64,000 bases of DNA, from NCBI GenBank assembly GCA_029204225.1, contig CM055092.1, forward strand, positions 19,339,222 through 19,403,221, in the 5' to 3' direction. Of this stretch, positions 1-58,891 are shown piece after piece. A program made the position numbers and the translations under genes. The notes beneath the pieces were generated by a model that searched no databases, was not told the origin of the DNA, and saw only the letters and a program-made list of their open reading frames with translations. This DNA comes from Diphasiastrum complanatum. Lineage: Eukaryota > Streptophyta > Lycopodiopsida > Lycopodiales > Lycopodiaceae. Every line of letters begins with the position of its first letter. The first letter of the stretch is position 1.

Positions 1-1448
1 ACTTTATGTGAAGTACATTGTGGCCATCACAATCGGAAATGTGTTGCAGGTAGACATTAGGTTACAAGCAGGTCTTTTAGATTTGTAATGCCTATTTTAT
101 GCTATACCAGCATATGTACTATGAACTTAGGCTGGCAAGGAGTTCCCATTTATACTTGAACATCGACATTGACACTGCGGACAGCTTCATTCTTCACAAA
201 TGATTCTCTTGATAAACTGCTCATTTTTCTTGCTCACTAGGCTGTTCCCTTGTGGACCTGTAATCAAACCATTATACTTATTTTGTCTTGATCGACTGCA
301 ATCCACCAATTTTTTACTCATCAAGTGAACATATGGGTTACTTGAGGACCTTTTTTTTGCTGTGAGACAATTGAAATTTATGCAATCTTTCTCAGACACT
401 TGTGGCTTTGTGATATCGTATTTGAGATCCATCTGAAATCTACAAGATTAGTCATGTTGCCTGTTGGCCAACCATGTCACCATCAAAACAAGTAATGGAA
501 TTACCATCCTTTGGATTGCCATCACCATCAAACTTAGTGCAATTGCTTTGATTACATCTACTAAAAGTAGTCTCTCTATGCTTTAAACCATTTCCACTTG
601 CATAACAAACATTCCCATCACAATGTACATACTGGTCTTGAGAAATTTTACCTTCATGAGAATACATCCTTCCTCCATGATTTTTGATCTTTTCTTGCTG
701 CCCCTTGATCCATGAAGTCTTTGGGGAAGCTCCCATGCATTCTTTGCCGATGTAGCACACCTACATAAGTTATTTGAAACATTCATTCTTATGCACGTTA
801 GAGTTTTTCTAGCTCTACATGTTTGATTTCTATCATGCAGTGTGTTGCCTGTAGCATGATCCACCCTGTTTGAAGTCTCCCAACAAAAAACCCATTTTGA
901 AGTTTGGACTAAGTTTTTGATGCGCATTGGCTCTACAAAGTCTTCATTTATGATTGTTGATGACCTTGGTAGAAGCAAATGCATACAGGAGTGCACTCCA
1001 TTTCCTCAGTGGTGATCATCTCCATATTCAAGAATAAAGTCAAACAGCGTTGATTGGCCTGTTAGGGGTAAATGGGGCATTGTATAATCCCCATTTATGT
1101 ACACATACAACACTGCCAAAACAGTCCTTTCATTGGCATTTTGTGTGCATTGCTACTGAGTCTCTAGTTCTATAACCTATTTTCTCCTTGATGTAGGATA
1201 GTGCTGGACAGAAGAATCAGAGGTGGGACCAAGTGAACCTGTGAAGATAGTCCTTAGTGTTTTTGCTTAAAAGCATTGTCGACGCTTAATATATATTCTT
1301 AGCTCCTTTGAATACCTTAAGTAGACCTGGGTTTGATTATCATATAGGGTTGTACAATCAAAGAAAATTCATACTCACTCTTGGCTTCTGCTTGGGCCAA
1401 CTTATGTATGCTGTCTTTGCAATCCTCATTACCCTTGGAAATTTCCAG
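1..1448. other. Partial NUA intron with a possible Copia gag remnant on the minus strand
   Basis: There is no exon-like sequence before the acceptor at 1448. On the minus strand, about 840-718 reads RARKTLTCIRMNVSNN followed by TSAKNAWE. This resembles the Copia gag motif RARVALHFIKMNVSNE..SAKQAW seen in the elements at 48806 and 62708. Frames are broken on both sides, so this is an old fossil at best. Confidence 0.4.
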
Positions 1449-46667
<45,219 letters not shown>

Positions 46668-47148
46668 CTTTTTTTGCTTGATTATCATTTTTCAATGCGT
46701 CATCTGAATCTCACTCAAGTGCTAAAATCATCTTGAATTGTACTAGGTGGGGTGGATGATAAATTTTGGCCATTACTGGGCTGCTAGGCTATCTATTATA
46801 TTCCAACAGGTGTTGGTGATGAGCAGAGTTTCTTGTCTGTATATCTGTATAGCAGTTTGCGTTGTTTTATACGAATTAGAAACTTTTACAATCTTTAAAA
46901 CAGATATTTTTGTGGAACACTATAATTTACCCTGGCAGTTGAATTCAATTTAAGTCAGTTGTGTTGAAAGGTTTCTAACCTATTCTATTTGGAATGTGGA
47001 AGCATCACACAATAGTTTCACTACAAAAAAAATTTCTCACATTTTTGGTTGCGTCCAAACAACTTAGCTCTGTTGCAAAGAGGATAGGTGTACTGATTTT
47101 TTATTGTATGACTAGATGGCTAGGCCGGTGTCCCTTGAAGAGCATTGT
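46668..47148 (+). other. NUA 3' UTR and downstream spacer
   Basis: The sequence after the stop is AT-rich without a supported reading frame. The transcript end lies somewhere here. I could not fix a polyadenylation site, and nothing else was recognised. Confidence 0.5.
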
Positions 47149-47201
47149 TGCTGAATTTCACACACGTGGGAATGCCACAAAGTGTGATCTTGATCTCCCT
47201 G
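47149..47201 (-). mobile_element. 53-bp terminal fragment of a Copia LTR
   Basis: TGCTGAATTTCACACACGTG and the following bases match the ends of the minus-strand LTRs at 52111, 59181 and 63466. The element at 47202 begins directly after it, apparently inserted into an older LTR. Confidence 0.65.
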
Positions 47202-48029
47202 TGTGTGAAAAATTGGCAAAAATCTAGCTTGGCAATTTCATGTCTTTTATGTTTGTGAAGTACCTTTCACATGTGTGGAGCATGTTCCCACGTGTAAAAT
47301 AGTTTCTCATAGCTTTAGGGGTTTCATAAAGTTTTTAGGACAAGCTTCTTTGTGTAGAGTTATGATAGGGCCAAAAATTGGCATAGATGGCAAATTGGCA
47401 ATGTCCAAGTAATGCCTCTATTGAGCCAAAAATGAGTCATGATGTAATCTCGAGCTAGATAGGCATATGAATAGGGTTCTGACACTTGTGACTATGCAAT
47501 TTGAAGAGTGATGAAGTCAAAGAGTCAACCTTGGTCAAGGGTTTCAATAGGAATCAAGAGATCCTCATTAGAGGTCCAATAGAATTAAGGAGGCCATGCA
47601 CGATTAGGGGTCCAATAGAATCAAAGAGGCTGTGGTTAGGGGTCCAATAGAATCAAGGAGGCTATGATTAGGGGTCCAATAGAATTGAAGAGGCTATGAT
47701 TAAGGAGGGATCTCCACAAACTCTATATGTACTCCTTCCAATCATTAATTATGTTGAGTTTTTTAGTCAATTTGGAGATTTATCAATTTTGAGTGTATTT
47801 CTCTCTCTACCCTTCACCAAAAGTGGTGGTTTCTCTCTCTACTCGAGGAGAGGAGCTTGTTGGGACTTGGTTTTCAATAGTACATGTGAATGCATATAGA
47901 ATGGTCTCTTTGCCTTAGATTTTGTCATTGATTTTGGATTTCAATCATTAGAAGATTTATAGTGCAAGAGCCAAGCTTAGGAGATCAATTTCACACATTA
48001 GGGCATTCCCACATGTGTGAAATTTCACA
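47202..48029 (+). mobile_element. 5' LTR of Copia element A
   Basis: It starts TGTGTGAAAA, ends TTTCACA and is followed by TGGTATCAGAGCCTACC (48030), the iMet primer-binding site. It contains four copies of a roughly 32-bp unit (AGGGGTCCAATAGAAT..) at 47565-47700 and G-box-like ACACGTG words. Confidence 0.85.
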
Positions 48030-50447
48030 TGGTATCAGAGCCTACCTAAGCTTTTGATGCATCTATCATCCATAGTTTTAAAATCTTCATGAAAATCAAG
48101 ATTTAGAGAGTGTTGATTGCATCTCCCATGCAATCTCAAGAAAATTTGGATCAAAAGGGTTCATTATCATAATTATTGAATCATTTTGGGTTCATTATCA
48201 TAATTATTGAATCATTTCAGTTATTGTACAGAATTCAATGCTCAGGCACGTGTTAAGTACAACCAAGTTCATTTGGATAGTTCTCTTCCAATTTAGATCC
48301 AAATTTGGTGCTAGATAGCTTGTTTTGTCTAGTTTTTGTAGCAATTTGTTTCAATCCATTTGGTAGAGCCAATCGAAAGTTATAAGCTTTTGAAGAGGGT
48401 TAGGTAGAATACCTAGACCTGTGTGGACACATTTGGTTTGATTATATCTTGCTAGTTTGACCAAAAAATTCAAGAAGAGACATGCCAATGTCATCTATTT
48501 GAGATCTAGTCATCATTTTGAGGTCATAGCCATTGTCTTTCATACAATTGGCTTGTATTTGAGTGATTTGTGGATTTTTGGAGTGTTTCACACGTGCCAA
48601 AGATAGTTTGATCCAAACTTTGCCTGTACTCCATCAATTGATGAGAGGTTGATCTAGTTTGAGAGAGATTGGTAGAGCTAGTGAGATCCATCTCACATTT
48701 TGTCGCAAGATCTTGCATAGGAGTTGGTAGTACACCTTTCAAGGATCCTATAGTGAGAGAGAAGCAACATTTTAGTGTTTCATTACAAGGAGTCTTTACT
48801 ATTACATGGCATCTATGGGTTCCTACCTATTGAAATCTAGTGAAAGACTTTCTACCTCCAACTATTCTATTTGGAAGGTTAGAATGGAGTCTATTTTAAT
48901 ACTCCAAGATGTGATGGACATTGTACTTGGGATTGAGGAGGAGCCTCAACCCCTTCAAGAAGTACAAAAGTACAAGAAGAGAGCTAGGGTGGCTCTCCAC
49001 TTTATCAAAATGAATGTTTCTAATGAGAATTTGAGAGAGATTGGTGATTGCAACTCGGCCAAACAAGCTTGGAATACTTTCAAAGCTATTTATGAATCAA
49101 AAATACCTCTAGGCTCCTCACCCTTAGAAATCAAATCTTCCAAAGTTCTCAAAAGAGTGATGAGAGTGCCACTAATTATGTGTTGAGAGTGAAAGATACT
49201 CATAGGGAGCTTGCTTGTATTGGAGAATCCTTAAATCAAAGTGAGCTAGTCCAAGTCATTCTTAATGGCTTGAGAGATGAGTATGAGAACCTTGTCCAAT
49301 CCTATGCCATCAAGGAGGAGCTACCTACTTTGCTAGTGGCTGAAGAATCAAGGCAAGAGAACAAGCTATTAAGGATGGACAAATTGTCACTCAAGCATAA
49401 TGGTGAAGACAAAGTTTTATTTGCCAAGCACAAAGAGAGGAGCAAAAAGCAACATCAACACATTTCCAAGGACAAAGCAAAAAACCAAGATGAAGAGGAT
49501 GATGATTCCTCTCAATATTCTACTTCAAAGAAGAAAAAAAAAAAAGTCAAGTGCTTCTTTTGGGGCAAGAAAGGCCACTATGCCACCAATTGCTTCAAGA
49601 AGAAGAATCAATTCAAGCAAGCCAACATCTCTCATGGAAAGAAGACTTTATTGCAAGTGATGGAGAATGCTCACTTATGGCATCAAAATTCTCCTCTTCC
49701 ACCTTCAAGACGGATGACTCATGGTATGTTGATAGTGGAGCATCTTCACATATGTTTAACTCCAAGGATTCCTTTTCAACTATTATGCCTTATGAAGGAG
49801 TCAAGAAGACCATATATATTGCAAGTGATCAAGAGTGCAAAATTGAAGGAGTAGAGACTATTCCCTTGAAGCTTGCATCATCACAAGTTCTCTCTCTTCA
49901 AGAGGTTCTTTTTGTTTCCAAGATTACAAAGAATCTTATAAGTGTTGGCAAATTACTTGATGGCGGTCTTGATGTCATTTTTTATATTGACAATTGTGTG
50001 ATCAAGAAGGATGGTGAGATCCTTGCATGTGGATCTAGACATGAAGGCATCTACAAATTGAACACAAGAGAGTGCAAAATCTCTTGATATTGCTTATGCA
50101 TCCAAGTCTTCAAAGGAGGAGGATCTTACAAGATGCACATTTCTTCTTTCTTCAAGATTTATGGTGCATGATTATTTCCTATTATTCAAAGCATATGTTG
50201 AGATGGAATTCTCATTGAAGATCAAAGCTTTGAGGAGTGGTGGAGCTTTTGGAGGAAATACACCATATGAAATATTATCTAAGAAACCTAAGGATGATTA
50301 CCTTAGTGTCTTTGGAGGTCCTTGCTTTGCACATATTCCCTTGAAAACGAGGATGAATGATCCAAGCTGCTTATCCACAAAGGATGCCTATAAAGCCATT
50401 ATACTCTCTATTCAAAAGTGATTAAGAGCAAAGATGTGATGATTATA
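48030..50447 (+). mobile_element. Copia element A interior, non-autonomous
   Basis: Gag starts at 48806 (MASMGSYLLKSSERLSTSNY). One frameshift near 49100 leads into the second gag frame (49180-49854). The zinc knuckle at about 49551 has Trp in place of the second Cys (CFFWGKKGHYATNC). Protease has WYVDSGASSHM. After a frameshift near 50060 comes a much shortened integrase: FLLFKAYVE..FSLKIKALRS jumps to TPYEILSKKPK. Similarity ends near 50447, where element C begins in the opposite direction. No RT or RNase H is present. Confidence 0.82.
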
Positions 50448-52110
50448 TTCTAGCTTGACTAGTCCACATACTATGAACTTTTTTCATGATGAATTTAATC
50501 TTGAAATCGAACACTATCTTGATCTTCTTAAGGCTAAGTACTGGCTCAAGGATGTAAGTGTCCTTCAAGGATGATTCACTTAATCTCAAGAGAAGTTTAC
50601 AAAATGCCTCATGACATGTAAAAACATGATTTTTCAAACTATGAGTAACAAACTCATCCTTGCTCTTACTAAATCCAAGAGCATACATTTGATGACACAA
50701 CCTCTTGCTTTCAAAATATTTTGGAAGGTAGACTTCTCCTCCTTGAGATGATCCAAGCTCCCCTTCACCACACTTCCACAAGGATTAGCATCAATCTTGA
50801 AAAGATTACCACATCTAGTCCCACTTGCTACTACATCACCATCCTTTTTCTTGAAACAATTAAAAGCCAAAATCCTCTTCTTCCCACCAAGGAAGCACTT
50901 CTTGTTGGATTTGCAACTTGTTGATGTTTGTAATGACTTCCTCATCACTCTCCTCCTTTGACTTGTCTTTCTTGAAATGTTGATGTTGCTCTTTGTCCCT
51001 TCCTCTTGGCTTGTCCTTCTTGAAGTAAGCTTTTACCTCTCCGTCATCTTTCAATGTGTTTTTTTCATAGATGGATTTCAATGTGTCCCAAGCCTTCTTG
51101 GATGAGGTGCATGAGCCAATCTCTCACAACATTTCATTGGAAACATTTATTTTGATGATATGTAGGGCCATACTAGCCCTCTTTTTGTTCTTTTGGACCT
51201 CTTGGAGAACTTGAGGCTCCTCCTCAAGTCCAAGCACAATCTCCATCACATCTTGGAGTACCAAAATGGACTCCATACTCACCTTCCAAATAGCATATTG
51301 ATGGTGTTCAATCTCTCACTTGACTTTAATAGGAACGAATCCATGGAAGCCATAAAAAGTGAAAATAATGTCTTGTAATGGATCAAAAGGTGTTGTTTCT
51401 CTCTCAATAATGGATTCTTAAAAGGTGTACTACCAACTCCAATATGAGATCTTGCAACTTAGTGTGAGACCTATCTCGCTAGCTCTACCAATCTCTCTCA
51501 AACTAGATCAAACTCTCATCCCAAGATGGAGCAAGGACAAAGTTTGGGTCAACTTGACTCAAGTACACAAAAGCACTCAAAAACCATCCACAAATGACTC
51601 AAATACAATTGGATTGCATGAACTATGTGGCTATGACCTCAAAAAATTGTCTAGATCTCAAATAGACAAGATTGGCAAGCTTTTTCTTGAGTTTTTGGAT
51701 CAAACAAGCAATAAGTGAGCCTAAATTAATGTGTCCACATAGGTTAGGTGCCCTACCTACCTCACTTTGAAAGCCTATAACTTCCTCAAGACACTGTCCA
51801 ATTGAATTGAAATCAATTGCACTAGAAATTACACTTCACTAGCTTTCCAACAAGCTATCAAGCACTCATTTGGATCTACCTTGGAGAAACACCACCCCTT
51901 CAAATTTTGGTGTTCTCACACGTTCCTAAGCAGTACAATCCATATAGTACCCAACATGGGTCAAATCCAATGTGTTTTTGATCCATTTTGACCCAAAAAT
52001 CCCTTTGATAGCCATAGAGATGCAACTACACTAAAAAATCTTGATTTCAAAGCAAATTTTCACATCAAACTTGACATATGCATGGATATCTTAGGCTAGC
52101 TCTGATACCA
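50448..52110 (-). mobile_element. Copia element C interior, truncated
   Basis: The primer-binding site is at 52098-52110 (minus). Gag runs from about 51350 down, with decayed frames (RGRDKEQHQHFKKDK) and a knuckle missing one Cys (CFLGGKKRILAFNC), then GTRCGNLFKIDANP of the pre-integrase region. A separate frame at 50781-50443 (YALGFSKSKDEFVTH, LLLRLSESS.KDTYILEP) matches the extra frame of element D. RT is absent. Confidence 0.75.
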
Positions 52111-52840
52111 TGTTGAATTTCACACATGTGGGAATGCCACAAATTGTGATTTTGATCTCCTAAGACTTTGTGATTGCACATAGATCACACATAGATTGAA
52201 AACCAAATTTTTCCATAAATCTAAGGCAAGAGCACATTATTACATGCATAAATCAACCATACAAGTACTTTCACACGTGTGGAGACATGTACTACAGAAA
52301 AATAAGTATGAAAATGCCCTCTTCTCTAGTAGAGAGAGAATCCAATCGACACACTCAAGTAGAGAGAGAAAACCAATTTGACTCAAAATAGTGTAGAAAT
52401 TTCATAACTCCAAGAACTCACATAGAATGAGTGTAAGTCACATATAAGTAGTAATCTAACATGAAGAGGAGTGAAACATGATTGGACCCCTTCTTTTCCT
52501 CCTCTAAACCCTATTGGTTGAGTGACATATTAGCCCTCAAACTTGATTGGGCCAAATTAATGAATATCTCTCTTTTGATTGGATCCTAACTCTCATGCCG
52601 ACACATAGCGACATGTCACACACTAAATCTCTACTTGACAATGTCATAAGCCTAACTTGACTCGAGCTGTATCACAACCTACTTTTGGCCTAATCACAAC
52701 TTGCCATGTGTACTTGCCTATTTTGCCTCTAATGCCAAAAATGGCAACATCAAACACTTGGCTAGATCTCCACACGTGTGAGATTTTCTCACAAACAAGA
52801 ATTGCAAAATAACAAGGCTAGATTTTGCCATATTTTCACA
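52111..52840 (-). mobile_element. 5' LTR of Copia element C
   Basis: On the plus strand it runs TGTTGAATTTCACACATGTG to CATATTTTCACA (730 bp), with the primer-binding site at its left. CACACGTGTG occurs near 52274 and near 52784. Confidence 0.85.
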
Positions 52841-53514
52841 ATTATTACAAGGTCATGGTGCTATCGAGGGTTGTGGACAATGTAAACATGTTATACTTTG
52901 GGAATTACAAATTTGGTGAAATGTACCACCATACCCATTGCAGATTGTGTTGTTAGCTTTTATGTAGATCCACCTTTTGGCCTGCATTCTTTAGATTCCT
53001 TCTTTGGGAATTCATGCTCTTTAGAGGTAGCCTAGGTTTTTGAACTGAAAAAATGAGTAATAAACCCGAGTTGAGAAACATTTTAACACTTAATTTGTTT
53101 AACCTTGGAAAATGTTTTCAAAGCAAGGACTTGTTTCAAAATCATGAATAAGGCCTTCTTGGTACTTTTATAAAGGCTTAATGCTTTTTCTTCATGATAT
53201 GTGTGATTACATGCATAAACAAGCATTTTTTTTTCATAGGTTTGCTCCTGAACTTTAAAGGTGTGGGATACTAGTTGGAGCCAGTCAACGATGCTTGTGG
53301 TCAAGTCATCCTTTTCATGCTTATTACATGAAGACTTTACAGAGCTCCTTTAGGAGACTTTTTCATTACTTGAAAATCGATCTGTTTACTACGTTATTGT
53401 TTTATGCTAATAGAAGTTTTTTCATTATCTATTTTGAGATCCATCGAAAGATTTTTGGGTGCTCTGTGGAAAAGTTTGGAACCCTTTTTGAACCTAGAGG
53501 GCCCTTTGTGATAT
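52841..53514. other. Spacer between Copia elements, nothing recognised
   Basis: AT-rich sequence with no supported reading frame or repeat ends. Confidence 0.5.
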
Positions 53515-54208
53515 TGAAATTTCACAATTCTAGCTTGACCAATTTTGGTCACATGCATTGTAATTGGCAAGATGGCCATGTAAATAGATGCCACAGGTGC
53601 CAAATCACATAGGATGCTTTCCAATAAGTTCATTCCTCATATAACATTGTGATAGCATCTTTGAAATGAGGCAAAAATGTGTTTGGATAGGCTAGAGAAA
53701 TTCTAGGATCTAAAAATAGCATGTTTTACATTGTTTCTGGATCTCGAGATCTTGACCCCAAGTTAGGGTGGATCCCATGACCTATTAGAGTAGATGTTAG
53801 GGTTAGGGTATGATAAGTTCAGAGGTGCCCTAATATGCTCAGATCCGAGCTTGAAAAGTATAAATGTATGATGAGATATCCATCCAAATATAAAAAGAAA
53901 AATCGAGTTTTTCCACTTCTATCATCATTGTCTTTTGGTGGCGAGCTATTGGATGTGAGTGTTCTTATGCATTAATTGCTTGGTTTGGAAGCTACTGAAC
54001 CTGTTTACAAGTCTGAGAAGCTTGTTGTACTTTACTTTGGTTCATTTGATCAAATCCAAGTGTCTAATGTGGATTTAAATGCCAAATTTTGCTAGTTTTG
54101 GTAACTAGTCTTGATTCTAGCTCATAGTTTGGATCTAGATCTTTAATTTGTGCATCCTCCCTTACTTTTAGGATTGATTGGGATTCATTTTGCAATAAAA
54201 TTTTGTCA
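53515..54208 (+). mobile_element. 5' LTR of Copia element B
   Basis: 694 bp from TGAAATTTCACAATTC to TTTTGTCA, followed by TGGTATCAGAGCC at 54209. The first 289 bp recur at 58892-59180 with about a dozen differences. Confidence 0.9.
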
Positions 54209-57200
54209 TGGTATCAGAGCCTAATCAAAAGTGAGCTTTAAATTTGATTTTCTCAAGCTTAGATCCTAGATTTGAGTAGTATTGGCTTTGCTCTTGCTAC
54301 TAGTTGCTAAACTAGTGATTGTACCTTCAAATTTGGTTTCATTTGAGTGATAATAGATCAAAGGAAACTTGTTTTGCTGATTTATAGCTGCAGGAACTGA
54401 GATTGACCCATTTCCATTCAACCAAACCAAATTAGAAAGTTCTTATGAGTTGAATCTTAGAGTACATGTCTCCTAGTAGAGATTTTCATAAGGATTTGAA
54501 TGGCACCACTCTTTAGAAGTTTGGATCAATCATTTGAGAGCTTAATTAGGTCATTCTTAGGCTTCTTAAGGTCCTAAAATACACCTTTTAGGTTCAGATC
54601 AAGTGTTTTGATAATTTTTTCATCTAGAAATGCAAAACTAGTGAAAATTGTGTTTTTATTCTACTCGGTTTTGGATAGGTTTGTGATTGAATATGTCAAT
54701 GTGATTCAACCTAAATTTAAGAGGCTTTATTTGTAAGACATTTGTGTGTTGTAAAGTGCTTTTGGTTCAGTATAGGTGGATTCACCCTTCTTGTGAAGTC
54801 AAGATCAAGGAGGAGACTAGTTTTGATCAAATCTATAGTAAATTTGGATCTAGTTTGGACCAAGAAGATAGATCAAGCTCAAGATCACCTTAGATCTTGT
54901 TGAGAAATCAAAGAGTGATTCATCTCAGGTCCCAAAGAGAGTGGGATATCTAGTGGTGATCATATCTTGTACAATCTATCTTGTTTCTTTGAATCTATCT
55001 CCCTATCATTGAAGATGGCATCCATAAGTGCGGCCTATCTTTTGGATTCTAGTGATAGATTGCACTCTTCGAATTAAGTAATTTGGAATTTAAGAATGGA
55101 ATCCATCCTTATCATGCAAGATTTGATGAATATTGTGAATGGAGAGGAAGATGAGACAATCCATCCACAAGAAACAACTAAATACAAAAGAAGGTGCAAG
55201 ATTGCACTTCATTGTATTAAGATGAATGTTGCAAATGATTTGCTCAAAGAAGTAGAAGCATGTACCTCAGCCCAAGAAGCTTGGGAGACTCTTCAAAAGA
55301 TCTATGAGTCCAAGAATACCTCAAGGTTACTTTCCCTCAAGAACCAAGTTCTTCAATGCTTCCAAGGGAAGAGTGAGAGTGGACATCAATTTGTTTTGAG
55401 AGTAAAATATTTGAACAAAGAGCTTACTTATGTTGGTGAGCCTATTAAAGAGAGTGAGCTTGTGCAAATAGTTTTGAATGGCTTATTAGTGATTTTACTA
55501 ACCTTGTCCAAAGCTACGCCATCATGGGAAACTTGCCTACAATTGAAGACCTTCAAAGTGTGTTGATTGTCGAGGAGAGTAGGAAGGCTCATATCAAATC
55601 AAGGATGGAGAGGCTCTCCATCAATGACGGTGATGACAAAGCCTTATTTTTCAAGAGAAAAGGCAATTCCAAGAACAAGGGGGGAGCATTCAAAAGGGAG
55701 CAAGCAAAGGATGGAGATCAAGGAGGATCCACATCCTCATCATCACAAGTCAAGCCCAAGAAGGACAAATCTAAGATAAAGTGCTACTATTGTAGCAAGA
55801 TGGGGCATTATGCCTCGGAATGATTCAAGAGGAAGCAAGATCAAAGCCAGGACAACATTGGACAAGAGGAGGAAGAGAGCTATCATGAGGACTCACTCAT
55901 GATGTCAACTTTTTCATCATCAAATGTCAAAGGTGAAGATCCTTGGTGGATAGATAGTGGGGCTAGCTCCCACATGTCGGGTAAAAGAGAGTATTTTTCT
56001 CAGCTCACACGTTATATAGGACCTATAAAGTCCATTTATACAGCAAATGATCATGAATGTAACGTTGAAGGTGCGGGATCCATTCCCTTATGCTTAGTAT
56101 CCTCCAAGAAGACTAAGATAGATGGTGTTCTCTTCATTCCTAGCATCACCAAAAATTTGCTTAGTGTTGGCCAACTTTTAGATCATGGTTTCATTGTGGA
56201 GTTCTCTACTAATGTATGCAACATCATAAAAGTGGGATGATCATAGCAAGGGGAACAAGGTTTGGGAGGTTATTTAAGCTTGATGCTTTTGTAAATCCTA
56301 ACCAAGTTGTGATGGTAGCCAAGGAGACCAAGATGACCACATTTGACTTGTGGCACAAGAGGCTTGGTCACATCAACACAAGTCCATGGAAGCTATGTGC
56401 AAGGAGGAGCTTGCTCTCGGCCTTCCAAGATCTTTGGCAAAGGAGGAAAGGGTATGTGAAGCTTGTGGCTTGGCTAAGGCACACGAGTTACCTTTTTCAA
56501 GCTCAATCACAAAGACAAGTCATCCTCTCGAGTTGATCCACTCGGATGTGCATTTTGCTAGCACAAAGAGCAATGGTAGAGCTACAATGTTTGTCACCTT
56601 TATAGATGACTACTCAAGATATGGATGAGTATATCTACTTTTTGAGAGTTTTGTAAAGTTCAAAACTTTTGTTGAGAAGCATCATAATCACAAGATCAAG
56701 CTCTTTAGAAGTGATAATGGAGGAGAATATATCTCCAATGAATTTAAAGACTTTTGTGATCAAGAAGGGATTAAGAAGGAGTTATCTTGACCCTACACTC
56801 CTCAACAAAATGGGGTGGCCGAGAGGAGAAATAGGACACTATGTGAGTGTTCTAAGGCTCTAAGGTTAGATGCATGCCTACCTAAGTCTTTTTGGGGAGA
56901 AGCTCTCACGTGTGCTAACTTCTTGTGTAATAGAGTTCCATGTAGCTTTATAAATGGTAAAACATCTTATGAGTTATTGTATGGAGAAAAGCCTAATCTC
57001 AAAAGCTTGAAGGTGTTTGGATGCATTTGCTATGTACATGTCCCTTTGGACAAAAGAACCAAGGAGGATCCATCATCCATAAAGGGGATCATGGTAGGTT
57101 ATGGCAATGCAAGCAAAGGTTACAAAATCTACATTCCCTCTTCTCAAAAGGTTTTCATTTCTAGAGATATCATTTTTTATGAGACTAGAATGCATAAGCT

Positions 57201-58891
57201 TGAAGATGATTCATCTAACCACTCTATTGGAAGAGAGGTACCCAATATCAAGGAGGAGCTTGATCATGAGGAGGAGCTAGAACCAAGAACACCAAGCACA
57301 CCAAGAAGATCCACAAGGTCAAGGATGGAGCCATTAAGGCTCACATACAAGGACAAGGGTAAGCGAGCCAAGGGAAGTACTTCTTCTTACGCCTTCATCA
57401 CATCTTTTGAAGAGCCTTCAAATGCTAGTGAAGCTTTAGTGGTTTCAAGCTATGTGTGATGAGTACAATGCATTGATGGAGAATGATACTTGGATGCTTG
57501 TTGATCTACCTTTGGATAGGAATGTAATTGGATGTAAGTGGATTTTGAAGCTCAAGTTGAATCAAGACGGGAGTGTTTCTAAGCACAAGGCGAGGCTTGT
57601 AGCCAAGGGGTATGCTCAATCAAAGGACATAGATTATGATGAGACCTTTTCACCCATGGCAAAGATGGTCACCAAAAGACTAATCATTGCCCTTGCTTCT
57701 CACTTTTATTGGTTATTGTTTCAAATGGATGTGTCAAATGCTTTCTTAAATGGTATTTGGAAGAGGATATATTCATGGAGCAGCCCGAGGGCTTCATCAG
57801 GCAAGTTATGGAAGACAAGGTGTGTCATCTCAAGAGGAGCTTGTATGGTTTGAAACAAGCTTCTAGAACTTGGAACACAAGGCTCAATACTTTTCTTATC
57901 TCTATTGGATTTACTCCTAGTGAGTATGATCCCACTTTGTACATAAGATTTAGTGGAAAAGGCATTGTACTTTTATTACTTTACGTTGATGATATCATAC
58001 TTAGTGGAGATGATTTAGAAGGTGTTGAGAAAACTAAGCTAGATCTATCCAAAGAGTTCAAGATGGTAGATCTCGGGCTTTTGCACTTCATTTTTGGTAT
58101 GGAAGTACTTAGATCTTTAGATTATGTCTTCATTTGTCAATCTAAGTATGCCATTTCATTACTCAATAGATTTAACATGCATGGATGCAAGCATGTAGAG
58201 ACTCCTATGGAGCATGATGTAAAAGTGACTAATAAAGAGGACGAAAGATCCTTCAAGGGCATCACTCTTTATAGGCAACTTGTTGGCTCCTTAATGTGGA
58301 TAACCATAACAAGACCTGATCTTTGCTATAGTGTTTGCAAGCTTAGTCAAAATATGCAAGATCCATTAGTTATCCATTGGAAATGTGCCAAAAGAATATT
58401 GAGATATATCTCGGGCACACTATATTTTGGGATCCTTTATAAAGGTGAATCCATTAACTTGCATGCTTTTAGTGATTCAGATTTTGCAGGGGACAAGAAG
58501 GATAGAAAGTCAACAAGTGCCTTTGCAACTTTCATTGGAGAAGGTGTGGTTTCTTGGCTATCAAAGAAGCAAGAAACAATATCTCTTTCATCAACTGAGG
58601 CCGAGTACAAGGCTCTAACAACCAAAACCAAGGAAGTACTATGGATCAATAGGTTGCTTGAGGAGCTCAAAGTGATCAGATCAAGTGTCATTCCACTCAT
58701 CTACAATGACAACATCTCAGCCCAACACCTAGCATCCAATCCAATCTACCATGCAAGGAGCAAACACCTGTTTCAAGTGAAGAATGCATAGCTGATATAT
58801 TGACAAAGCCTCTTCAAAAGAATTCTTTTTTGAAGCTTAGATCAGCCCCTAGTAAAGCTATATCATCTAGCTAGATTGTGAGGAGGAGTAT
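54209..58891 (+). mobile_element. Copia element B interior, nearly full length but inactive
   Basis: Gag from ATG 55015, with a stop near 55072 and a frameshift near 55490. The zinc knuckle CYYCSKMGHYASE ends in TGA where the last Cys should be (55821). Protease: WWIDSGASSHM (about 55950). Integrase: FIDDYSRYG then TGA, FRSDNGGEY, PYTPQQNGVAERRNRT (TGA just before). RT: KCFLKW/YLEEDIF frameshift near 57740, LLYVDDIILSG catalytic. RNase H: FSDSDFAGDKKDRKSTSA and SSTEAEYKAL (to 58791). The polypurine tract GAGGAGGAGTAT ends at 58890. All Copia domains are present in the order gag-PR-IN-RT-RH. Confidence 0.92.

Noticed and set aside
583-996. Unknown minus-strand gene
   Set aside because: Only a short stretch resembles Copia gag. 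The rest has no support and overlaps other broken frames.
47565-47700. CRISPR-like array
   Set aside because: The units abut without spacers of uniform length, lie inside an LTR, and the genome is eukaryotic.
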